Position numbers and translations under genes: made by a program. A model generated the notes under the pieces. It did no database searches and had not been told where the DNA came from. It saw only the letters and a list, made by a program, of their open reading frames with translations. A stretch of DNA of 31,908 nt. Origin: an uncultured Bacteroidota bacterium (GTDB lineage: Bacteria; Bacteroidota; Bacteroidia; UBA7662). The stretch lies in the NCBI GenBank assembly GCA_903908015.1, contig CAIVQI010000100.1, forward strand, positions 1-31,908. Reading direction: 5' to 3'. Positions 25,296 through 31,908 of the stretch are shown in pieces. Positions within the stretch are counted from its first letter, which is position 1. Each line of letters begins with the position of its first letter.

Positions 25296-25303
25296 TATCT
25301 TTG
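25296..25303 (+). promoter_or_regulatory. Probable -7 promoter element of rpsO
   Basis: TATCTTTG fits TAnnTTTG exactly, 17 bases after the accD stop codon and 49 bases before the rpsO ATG. The upstream -33 half is not clear (T-rich with a TTCTG at 25281-25285). The predicted start of transcription falls near 25310, at the beginning of a leader hairpin. Confidence 0.6.
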
Positions 25304-25309
25304 CGCCCT

Positions 25310-25331
25310 CCAAGAACATTTGTCTACTTGG
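25310..25331 (+). promoter_or_regulatory. Small leader hairpin upstream of rpsO
   Basis: CCAAG at 25310-25314 pairs with CTTGG at 25327-25331 around a 12-base loop, with two further flanking CG pairs possible across a bulge. It lies within the predicted 5' untranslated leader of the S15 gene. S15 is known to control its own mRNA in several bacteria through leader structures that differ between phyla, so a regulatory role is conceivable. The stem is short and could be chance. Confidence 0.3.
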
Positions 25332-25352
25332 CGATTGATTAATTAAAACATT

Positions 25353-25622
25353 ATGCATTTAAATACCGCTGACAAGCAAAAAATTTACGCTCAATTTGGC
25401 TCGGGTTCCCAAGATACTGGTTCTGCAGAGAGCCAGATTGCACAATATTCAGTGCGCATTGCTCACCTGACTGAGCACTTGAAAAAGAACCGCAAAGACT
25501 ATTCGACACAGCAAGCCCTGATTAAAATGGTCGGCCGTCGGCGCGATTTGCTGAATTATTTACACCGCATTGACATCATGCGTTACCGCAGTATCGTCGA
25601 AAAGTTGAATCTGCGGAAATAG
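25353..25622 (+). CDS. rpsO: 30S ribosomal protein S15
   Basis: S15 binds 16S rRNA early in small-subunit assembly and helps form the bridge to the 50S subunit. The 89-residue protein is the standard length. It shows the conserved segments GSAESQIAQYSVRIAHLTEHL, given here only in part, and HLKKNRKDYSTQQALIKMV, RRRDLLNYL and RYRSIVEKLNLRK. The ATG at 25353 lies in an A/T-rich stretch with no Shine-Dalgarno sequence. The gene pairs with pnp downstream, as in many bacteria. Confidence 0.97.
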   Translation: MHLNTADKQKIYAQFGSGSQDTGSAESQIAQYSVRIAHLTEHLKKNRKDYSTQQALIKMVGRRRDLLNYLHRIDIMRYRSIVEKLNLRK

Positions 25623-25722
25623 CAGCATTAAAGCGTATTAAATTTTTTACATTGATTAGGTCGCTATGTGAGTCGTAGCGTAACCCGCTGTTGGTCAGAG
25701 AACATTGAGAATTAAATTATTT

Positions 25723-27957
25723 ATGAAACCAAATCCCATCACTCAAACCATCGATTTAGGCGATGGGCGACAAATTATATTGGAAACAGGCCTTTTGGCC
25801 AAACAAGCCGACGGTGCAGTAGTCCTGAAAATGGGCGATACGATGTTGTTGGCCACCGTTGTTTCCGCCAAAGAAGCCAAGGAGGACGTCGATTTCATGC
25901 CTCTTACGGTAGATTACCAAGAGAAGTTTGCGTCTGCGGGTAAGATTCCGGGCGGTTTTCTGAAGCGTGAGGGTAGGTTGTCTGATTACGAGATTCTCAT
26001 CAGCCGGCTCATTGACCGCGCCCTGAGGCCTATGTTCCCAGAGGATTATCACGCCGATACACAAGTTCAAGTCACGCTCATCAGTGCGGATAAGGATATT
26101 CAGCCTGATGCATTGGCCGGACTTGCGGCTTCTGCTGCACTTGCCGTTTCTGACGTCCCTTTTAACGGGCCCATTTCAGAAGTTAGGGTAGCACGCATCA
26201 ATGGCCAGTTCATTGTCAACCCGAACATTTCACAGATGTCTCAGGCCGATATTGATATTATTGTGGCCGCCACCAAAGACAATGTAGTGATGGTGGAAGG
26301 AGAAGCTAAAGAATGTTCGGAAGAGGAATTGGCAGCGGCGATTCATATTGCGCATGAAGCTATTAAGGTACAGTGCCAAGCCCAACTCAATCTTCGGGCA
26401 GCAGTGGGTGCGCGCCCCAGAGATTATAGCCACGAGCGTAGCGATGAATCGCTACAACAGGCCATTGAATCATTTTGCTACGATAAAGTTTATGCTGTTG
26501 CGCGGTCAGGAGCCTCAAAGCAAGATCGATCAGCAGGTTTCAAACAGGTATTGCAAGAATTTATAGCCTCCCGTCCGGAAGGAGAAACACCCGATTCCTT
26601 TTTGACCCGCAAATACTTTCATGAGGTTGAGTATCGAGCCATGCGAAACATGATCCTCGACGAAGAACGTAGACTTGACGGACGGAAACTCGATGTGGTT
26701 CGTCCCATTTGGTGTGAAGTAGGATACCTCCCTTCACCACATGGTTCTGCAGTCTTCACCAGGGGTGAAACACAATCGCTAACTTCAGTGACGCTGGGTT
26801 CAAAAGATGACGAACAAATGCTGGACGGCGCCATGTTTGCCGGTTACAATAGGTTCATGCTTCACTATAACTTCCCGTCGTTTTCTACAGGCGAAACCCG
26901 CCCCAACCGGGGTCCTGGTCGACGAGAAATTGGTCATGGTAATCTTGCCATGCGTTCTTTGAAGCAAGTGCTTCCTCCTGTTGAGGAATGTCCATACACC
27001 ATTCGCATTGTGAGTGACATTTTAGAGTCGAATGGTTCCTCCTCAATGGCGACCGTTTGCGCAGGCTCGCTCGCTCTGATGGATGCTGGTGTTCAGATTA
27101 GTGGCCCAGTTTCTGGCATTGCCATGGGCCTCATTACAGATGGAAGCCGATTTAAAGTGCTTTCCGATATTTTGGGTGACGAAGATCACTTGGGTGATAT
27201 GGATTTCAAGGTAACCGGTACGGCTAAGGGTATAACGGCCTGCCAAATGGACATCAAAATCGATGGCTTGCCTGCAGAGGTTTTGTCGAAGGCCTTAGCC
27301 CAAGCGGCTGAGGGAAGGGCACATATTCTCAATGAAATGAATAAATCGCTGGCGGCACCGCGCGCGGATTATCGTCCGCAGGTACCCCGAATCACCCAGC
27401 TGAAGATTGACCGGGAATTCATTGGTGCGGTGATTGGGCCTGGAGGAAAGATTATTCAGGAAATTCAGCGCGAAACCAATTCCACCATCAGCATAGAAGA
27501 GGTCGGTGAATTTGGTATGGTGCAAATCTACACAGCCGATAAGACGGGAATGGATGCTGCTGTGCGCCGCATAACAGGCATTGCAGCAAAGGCTGAGGTT
27601 GGAGCCATTTATACGGGTAAGGTGAGATCGATTATGCCTTTCGGTGCGTTTGTCGAGTTTTTGCCCGGAAAAGATGGATTATTGCACATCAGCGAGATCC
27701 GTTGGGAGCGACTCGAAACGATGGATGGTATTTATAAGGAAGGCGATCAAATTCAGGTAAAGCTGGTGGAGGTCGACCCCAAAACCGGTAAGTTCCGCTT
27801 GTCTGCCAAGGCATTGTTGCCGAGGCCGGAGGGTATGCCAGAATCATCAGATCGCCCGCCTCGACGGGATGACCGTGGGGGTGATCGTAGAGATAGGGGC
27901 GAACGCAGGGATAGGGGAGAACGTGGCGAGAGGAAAGATCGTTCAGAACCCAATTGA
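25723..27957 (+). CDS. pnp: Polyribonucleotide nucleotidyltransferase (PNPase)
   Basis: PNPase degrades RNA 3' to 5' using phosphate and can also add tails; it acts with the RNA degradation machinery in the cytoplasm. The 744-residue protein has two RNase PH-like domains (roughly 10-140 and 320-470) separated by a helical domain. The catalytic-side SDILESNGSSSMATVCAGSL lies in the second of these. A KH domain carries AVIGPGGKIIQEI near 567-580, and an S1 domain carries YTGKVRSIMPFGAFVEF from about 627. From residue 700 comes a basic tail of repeated RRDRGE-type units, a low-complexity RNA-binding extension frequent in Bacteroidota. A TTG six codons upstream is in frame; the ATG gives the usual start. 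It lies 100 bases after rpsO. Confidence 0.96.
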   Translation: MKPNPITQTIDLGDGRQIILETGLLAKQADGAVVLKMGDTMLLATVVSAKEAKEDVDFMPLTVDYQEKFASAGKIPGGFLKREGRLSDYEILISRLIDRALRPMFPEDYHADTQVQVTLISADKDIQPDALAGLAASAALAVSDVPFNGPISEVRVARINGQFIVNPNISQMSQADIDIIVAATKDNVVMVEGEAKECSEEELAAAIHIAHEAIKVQCQAQLNLRAAVGARPRDYSHERSDESLQQAIESFCYDKVYAVARSGASKQDRSAGFKQVLQEFIASRPEGETPDSFLTRKYFHEVEYRAMRNMILDEERRLDGRKLDVVRPIWCEVGYLPSPHGSAVFTRGETQSLTSVTLGSKDDEQMLDGAMFAGYNRFMLHYNFPSFSTGETRPNRGPGRREIGHGNLAMRSLKQVLPPVEECPYTIRIVSDILESNGSSSMATVCAGSLALMDAGVQISGPVSGIAMGLITDGSRFKVLSDILGDEDHLGDMDFKVTGTAKGITACQMDIKIDGLPAEVLSKALAQAAEGRAHILNEMNKSLAAPRADYRPQVPRITQLKIDREFIGAVIGPGGKIIQEIQRETNSTISIEEVGEFGMVQIYTADKTGMDAAVRRITGIAAKAEVGAIYTGKVRSIMPFGAFVEFLPGKDGLLHISEIRWERLETMDGIYKEGDQIQVKLVEVDPKTGKFRLSAKALLPRPEGMPESSDRPPRRDDRGGDRRDRGERRDRGERGERKDRSEPN

Positions 27958-27971
27958 ACATTGAATCATTC

Positions 27972-28006
27972 ATGGCAACATCATTGGTTGCATGGATTGT
28001 TTTTTT
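27972..28006 (+). terminator. Possible rho-independent terminator after pnp
   Basis: ATG-CAAC at 27972-27979 (one bulged G at 27975) pairs with GTTGCAT at 27987-27993 around a 7-base loop. Seven T residues follow at 28000-28006, six bases after the stem. The position just after the pnp stop codon supports it, but the stem is short, imperfect and AT-rich. Confidence 0.45.
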
Positions 28007-28109
28007 GTTCATTTTGGCTTGCGATTTTACAATAGCCTGATTTTAAGAGGTTAGAAACCGTTTCGGATACATTTTGATCGATTCTTCTTCAAAATATCAA
28101 CTATAGCCT

Positions 28110-28979
28110 ATGCGTCAGCTGAAAATCAGCAAGCAAATCACCAACCGGGAGAGCCAATCATTGGAGAAATATCTTCAGGAAATTGGTCGTGTCGATTTAA
28201 TTAGTCCCGACGAAGAGGTTGAGTTGGCCAAACGGATTAGGCTGGGCGACCAAAAAGCACTGGAGCGATTAACCACGGCAAATCTGCGGTTTGTGGTTTC
28301 TGTGGCCAAGCAATACCAGAATCAGGGCCTCACGCTGGGTGACTTGATTAATGAAGGAAATTTAGGATTAATTAAGGCCGCGCAAAGGTTTGACGAAACA
28401 AGGGGATTCAAATTCATTTCTTATGCTGTTTGGTGGATTCGTCAATCGATACTTCAGGCACTGGCTGAACAGTCACGCATCGTTCGGCTTCCACTCAATC
28501 AAGTCGGTACCCTCAATAAAATAGTAAAGGCCTTTTCCAAATTGGAACAGGAATTTGAGCGCGAACCAACAGCAGAGGAGTTGGCCAATATTTTGGAGAT
28601 GACGGTTAGTGAAGTGGAAAATAGTCTTAAGGTATCGGGCCGTCATATTTCAGTAGATGCTCCTTTGGCTGATGGTGAGGATAGTTCACTTCTCGATGTA
28701 TTGCGTGATGATGAGGCCGCCAAACCGGACAACGCACTCATTGATGAATCGTTAAGTAAGGAGGTCGAATATGCGCTCACGGTACTCACCACTCGGGAGG
28801 CGGATGTGCTCCGTTATTTTTTTGGATTGGGTGGCCGACAACCGCAATCCCTTGAGGAGATCGGTTCGAATTTGGGTTTAACCCGTGAGCGGGTGAGGCA
28901 GATTAAGGAGAAGTCTATTCGAAGGCTGCGGGCGACAACCAAAAGCCGGATTTTGAAAGCCTACCTGGGAGGCAATTGA
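28110..28979 (+). CDS. rpoD: Primary RNA polymerase sigma factor (RpoD/SigA)
   Basis: This is the housekeeping sigma factor, guiding RNA polymerase to TAnnTTTG-type promoters. At 289 residues it is the short Bacteroidota form, lacking region 1.1 and the long non-conserved insert of E. coli RpoD. Region 1.2 covers about 16-45 (SLEKYLQEIGRVDLISPDEE). Region 2 contains NLRFVVSVAKQYQNQGL, DLINEGNLGLIKAAQRFD and FISYAVWWIRQSI, which melts the promoter. Region 3 has REPTAEELANILEM, and region 4 ends in the helix-turn-helix LEEIGSNLGLTRERVRQIKEKS. It stands alone after pnp with a 152-base leader and ends at a hairpin shared with the convergent release-factor gene. Confidence 0.95.
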   Translation: MRQLKISKQITNRESQSLEKYLQEIGRVDLISPDEEVELAKRIRLGDQKALERLTTANLRFVVSVAKQYQNQGLTLGDLINEGNLGLIKAAQRFDETRGFKFISYAVWWIRQSILQALAEQSRIVRLPLNQVGTLNKIVKAFSKLEQEFEREPTAEELANILEMTVSEVENSLKVSGRHISVDAPLADGEDSSLLDVLRDDEAAKPDNALIDESLSKEVEYALTVLTTREADVLRYFFGLGGRQPQSLEEIGSNLGLTRERVRQIKEKSIRRLRATTKSRILKAYLGGN

Positions 28980-28995
28980 GGCGAAAGACGCCTCA
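28977..28995. terminator. Hairpin between convergent rpoD and prfC
   Basis: TGAGGCG and CGCCTCA form a perfect 7-bp GC-rich stem around AAAGA, beginning at the rpoD stop codon itself. It lies between two convergent genes only 40 bases apart. There is no T run on either side, so it may act as a transcript-stabilising or weak termination structure. Confidence 0.4.
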
Positions 28996-29019
28996 TGGGT
29001 CGTGTTGGAACAATCGCGA

Positions 29020-30630
29020 TTAGTCTACTGCTTCTTCTTCCTTGAGCATGACTTCAGCGGAAAATCGAAAATTTAATTTGGGGTAATCGGCGATGGCCCG
29101 TTCCAACATCCACAGACTGTCTGCTAAATAAACAGGCCTGTCGTCCTTGTCGAATGCCATCTGATCCCGTTTGAAGCGAAAGAATTCCTCTGCATCGCCC
29201 GGGTGTTCGCTTTCTACCCAGCAGGCTTTCAGGTATGAGAGCGGTCGGAAGGTCACTTTTGCGCCGTATTCCTGCAATAGCCTAAATTGAATGACATCAA
29301 ATTGCAGTTCACCTACCGTGCCTATGATTTTTCGGTTGCCGGGTTGTTGGGTGAACAATTGGGCCACACCCTCGTCGGTTAATTGCCTCAATCCCTTTTC
29401 AAATTGTTTGGCGCGAAAAGGGTCCTGGTTCTCCACGGCCCTAAAGATTTCCGGCGAAAAAGTTGGTATGCCCTTGAAGAAAAAGCTGGTGCCCTCTGTA
29501 AGCGAATCCCCTATTTTAAAATGGCCTGTATCGTAGAGCCCTACCACATCCCCTGGCCATGCCTCTTCTACCAAATTTCGCTCGTTGGCCTGAAACATGA
29601 CAGGCGAACTGAACCTTAATTTCTTGTGCAGTCGCGGATGGAAATAAAATTGATTTTTTTTGAATACGCCAGAGCATATCCTAAAGAATGCGATTCGATC
29701 ACGGTGGTTGGGATCGAGGTTGGCATGGATTTTAAAAACAAAGCCAGACAAGTTCTTGTCTATTGGATGAACAGTACCCCTGTTCGTTGTTCTGGACACC
29801 GGTGATGGAGCCAACTCCACGAAAGTGTCGAGAAGTTCCCGGATACCAAAATTATTTAGTGCGCTGCCAAAGAAAACGGGCGCCAGATCACCTGCTCGGT
29901 ATGCTTCCTTAGTGAATTTAGGCAAAACCGATGTCAATTCTACATCTTGCCTCAAGGCCTCGGCCGCACGACCCAAAATCGTGTCGATGGCAGGGTCTTG
30001 AAGCGATGTATACGAACGTACATCGTCGGAGATACCAGTTTTATTTGGAGAAAATAAGTTCAGTTCACTCCTGTGGAGGTTATAAACCCCTTTAAATGTA
30101 GCGCCCCCTGAAATGGGCCAGCTGAGCGGCGTCACCCGAATTTTCAGCTTATGTTCTAGTTCATCCAGTAAATCGAATGGGTCTTTACCGTCGCGATCCA
30201 ATTTGTTGACGAAAATCATGACCGGAATTTGGCGCATTCGGCATACAGCCATCAATTTGTCTGTCTGTTCTTCCACGCCACGGGCGATGTCGACCACCAA
30301 AATCACGGAGTCGACTGCAGTTAAAGTTCTGTAGGTATCCTCTGCGAAGTCTTTGTGACCGGGCGTATCGAGTATGTTCACGCGAAAGCCTTTGTAGTCG
30401 AATCCCATTACCGAGGTGGCCACCGAAATGCCACGCTGCTTCTCAATTTCCATAAAGTCTGAAGTGGCAGACTTACGGATTTTATTGCTTTTAACAGCAC
30501 CTGCGGTCTGAATGGCCCCGCCGAATAAAAGAAACTTTTCCGTTAGCGTGGTTTTGCCCGCATCTGGGTGAGATATAATGGCAAAGGTTCTGCGCCGCTC
30601 GATTTCCTGTTGTGGGTTCACGGGAGGCAA
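29020..30630 (-). CDS. prfC: Peptide chain release factor 3
   Basis: RF3 is a translational GTPase that removes RF1 and RF2 from the ribosome after termination. The 536-residue protein shows the GTP-binding motifs in order: G1 SHPDAGKTT at 20-28, the switch I region with QRGISV, G3 DTPGH at 88-92 and G4 NKLD at 142-145. Domains II and III follow, with FVFKIHANLDPNHRDRIAF and VGELQFDVIQFRL, typical of RF3 rather than EF-G. The start lies only 11 bases after the clpB stop codon, so a shared transcript is possible. The gene converges on rpoD. Confidence 0.95.
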   Translation of the reverse strand: MPPVNPQQEIERRRTFAIISHPDAGKTTLTEKFLLFGGAIQTAGAVKSNKIRKSATSDFMEIEKQRGISVATSVMGFDYKGFRVNILDTPGHKDFAEDTYRTLTAVDSVILVVDIARGVEEQTDKLMAVCRMRQIPVMIFVNKLDRDGKDPFDLLDELEHKLKIRVTPLSWPISGGATFKGVYNLHRSELNLFSPNKTGISDDVRSYTSLQDPAIDTILGRAAEALRQDVELTSVLPKFTKEAYRAGDLAPVFFGSALNNFGIRELLDTFVELAPSPVSRTTNRGTVHPIDKNLSGFVFKIHANLDPNHRDRIAFFRICSGVFKKNQFYFHPRLHKKLRFSSPVMFQANERNLVEEAWPGDVVGLYDTGHFKIGDSLTEGTSFFFKGIPTFSPEIFRAVENQDPFRAKQFEKGLRQLTDEGVAQLFTQQPGNRKIIGTVGELQFDVIQFRLLQEYGAKVTFRPLSYLKACWVESEHPGDAEEFFRFKRDQMAFDKDDRPVYLADSLWMLERAIADYPKLNFRFSAEVMLKEEEAVD

Positions 30631-30641
30631 AAGTACGCGAA

Positions 30642-31908
30642 TTAATCGACCGTTTCTTCTATTGAATTGCGGAAAACGATGCCCGATTCCTCAAAGTAGT
30701 CGATCCAAATGGCTTGATCTGATTTTATTTCGCCCGACAGGAGTGCGCGCGAGAGGCGGTTGAGGATCTCTTTCTGAATAATTCTTTTCAGAGGCCTAGC
30801 GCCAAAAAGTGGATCAAATCCCGCCTCCGCAAGAAAACGCACCGCTGCATCAGAAGCGGCCACGCTGATGTTTTTGCTTTCGAGTTGCTTGCGCAGCTGG
30901 GCGATATGGAGTGACACGATCCGCCGAATTTCATCTTTTGTGAGGGGCTGGAAAACAACAATTTCATCGATTCTATTGAGGAATTCGGGACGGAGGCTGG
31001 CACGAAGCAAGTGCATCAATTCACTTTCGATTTCTGTCATCACCTGTTCCCGATTTCGTTCCTCAATGTCTTCCAAGCGTGATTGAATGATTGGAGCCCC
31101 AAGGTTGGACGTCATCACAATAAGGGTATTTCGAAAGTTCACCGTGCGTCCCTTACTGTCAGTGAGTCGGCCCTCGTCGAGTACCTGCAGCAAAAGATTG
31201 AATACGTCGGGATGCGCCTTTTCAATTTCGTCGAGCAGAATCACCGAATATGGGTGGGTACGCACGGCCTCCGTGAGTTGGCCTCCTTCATCATACCCCA
31301 CATAACCTGGAGGCGCGCCCACGAGCCGAGATACACTGTGTTTTTCTTGGTACTCACTCATGTCGATGCGCACCATGGCTTGTTCATCGTTGAATAAAAA
31401 AGCAGCAATGGCTTTGGCCAGCTCTGTTTTTCCTACGCCAGTTGAGCCGAGAAAAAGGAAACTGCCTATGGGGCGTTTTTCGTCGTGAAGACCAGAACGC
31501 GACCGCCTAACGGCGTCAGATACCACATTGATCGCTTGATCCTGACCAATCACCCGCTTGTGCAGCTCATCTTCCATGCGGAGGAGTTTCATGCGTTCGC
31601 CTTCCAGCATTTTCTGAACGGGGATCCCTGTCCATTTCGACACTACTTCTGCAATATCTTCTGCGGTAACCTCTTCCTTTAGCATTTTTTCACGCGTAGA
31701 ATCAGTTTTCGCTTGTTGTTGGTATTCGTTCAATTTGACCTCGGCTTCTTTCAGTCGACCGTACCGAATTTCTGCAACGCGACCATAATCGGCGGCTCGT
31801 TCGGCCTGTTCTGCTTCTAGTTTTAATCGCTCGATGTTTTCTTTTGTCGATTGTATTTTCTCCATAAGCTCCTTTTCTGAACGCCAGCGGCTCCTTAAAC
31901 CATCGGCA
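30642..31908 (-). CDS. clpB: ClpB protein disaggregase (C-terminal part, 5' partial)
   Basis: ClpB is a hexameric AAA+ chaperone that pulls proteins out of aggregates together with DnaK. About 421 residues are visible; the frame continues unbroken to the window edge, so the N-domain, D1 ATPase and most of the coiled-coil arm lie outside. The visible portion opens with the end of the coiled-coil middle domain (EKIQSTKENIERLKLEAEQ and DYGRVAEIRYG). It then has the linker SKWTGIPVQKML and the D2 ATPase with Walker A GSTGVGKT, pore loop GYVGYDEGG, Walker B VILLDEIEKAHP, sensor 1 MTSNLG and arginine finger region RPEFLNRIDE. The C-terminal domain follows, with GARPLKRIIQKEI. All D2 catalytic elements are intact. 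Confidence 0.95.
   Translation of the reverse strand, partial: ADGLRSRWRSEKELMEKIQSTKENIERLKLEAEQAERAADYGRVAEIRYGRLKEAEVKLNEYQQQAKTDSTREKMLKEEVTAEDIAEVVSKWTGIPVQKMLEGERMKLLRMEDELHKRVIGQDQAINVVSDAVRRSRSGLHDEKRPIGSFLFLGSTGVGKTELAKAIAAFLFNDEQAMVRIDMSEYQEKHSVSRLVGAPPGYVGYDEGGQLTEAVRTHPYSVILLDEIEKAHPDVFNLLLQVLDEGRLTDSKGRTVNFRNTLIVMTSNLGAPIIQSRLEDIEERNREQVMTEIESELMHLLRASLRPEFLNRIDEIVVFQPLTKDEIRRIVSLHIAQLRKQLESKNISVAASDAAVRFLAEAGFDPLFGARPLKRIIQKEILNRLSRALLSGEIKSDQAIWIDYFEESGIVFRNSIEETVD

Noticed and set aside
25664..25682. Hairpin CGCTA/TAGCG between rpsO and pnp as an RNase III-type control site like that of E. coli
   Set aside because: There are only five base pairs around a nine-base loop; too weak to claim.
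27820..27954. Repeated Arg/Asp/Gly codons at the pnp 3' end as a DNA repeat element
   Set aside because: It is in frame and forms the known low-complexity basic tail of Bacteroidota PNPase rather than a separate repeat.
28068..28076. TACATTTTG upstream of the sigma factor gene as a promoter
   Set aside because: It has three bases instead of two between TA and TTTG, and no -33 element is visible.

Overview
The window is chromosomal DNA from a member of the Bacteroidota. The evidence is a large secreted protein ending in a type B gliding-motility/T9SS sorting domain, a short primary sigma factor without region 1.1, TAnnTTTG promoter elements upstream of several genes (suf, fbaB, rpsO), few recognisable Shine-Dalgarno sites, and the SUF gene order typical of the phylum. 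No transposase, phage gene, CRISPR array, tRNA or rRNA was recognised. The content looks like core genome with one more unusual gene block. Genus and species cannot be told from what is here.

Layout. Positions 1-2210 (+): end of the succinate dehydrogenase/fumarate reductase flavoprotein gene and the complete iron-sulfur subunit gene. 2285-5577 (+): a T9SS-secreted surface protein followed 11 nt later by riboflavin synthase, then a strong bidirectional terminator. 5725-6375 (-): a YceI-like lipoprotein. 6482-8376 (+): a Nudix hydrolase and an exported alkaline phosphatase. 8460-13065 (-): a DUF2256 zinc-ribbon microprotein, a CtlX-type amidinohydrolase, a class I photolyase, an atypical short-chain dehydrogenase, GTP cyclohydrolase I and a 6-pyruvoyl/6-carboxy-tetrahydropterin synthase. 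13124-19862 (-): fabH and the suf operon (sufB-C-D-S-E plus a DUF59/MIP18 protein), preceded by a good Bacteroidota promoter. 19975-23322 (-): an enoyl-CoA hydratase, ComEC and a GNAT acetyltransferase. 23372-28979 (+): class I aldolase fbaB, accD, rpsO, pnp and the primary sigma factor. 29020-31908 (-): release factor 3 and the C-terminal part of ClpB, cut by the window end.

How the genes fit together. SUF supplies Fe-S clusters to enzymes such as the succinate dehydrogenase encoded at the other end. fabH and accD both serve the start of fatty acid synthesis. The block read from 13065 down to 8460 is the most interesting part. Two enzymes that make reduced pterins from GTP are packed tightly with an SDR lacking the usual catalytic tyrosine and with a DNA photolyase, and a DUF2256 gene lies just downstream. 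The photolyase does not carry the Asn-Glu pair that E. coli photolyase uses to hold its folate antenna. A pterin/light-repair module making or handling a different cofactor is therefore a reasonable, untested hypothesis.
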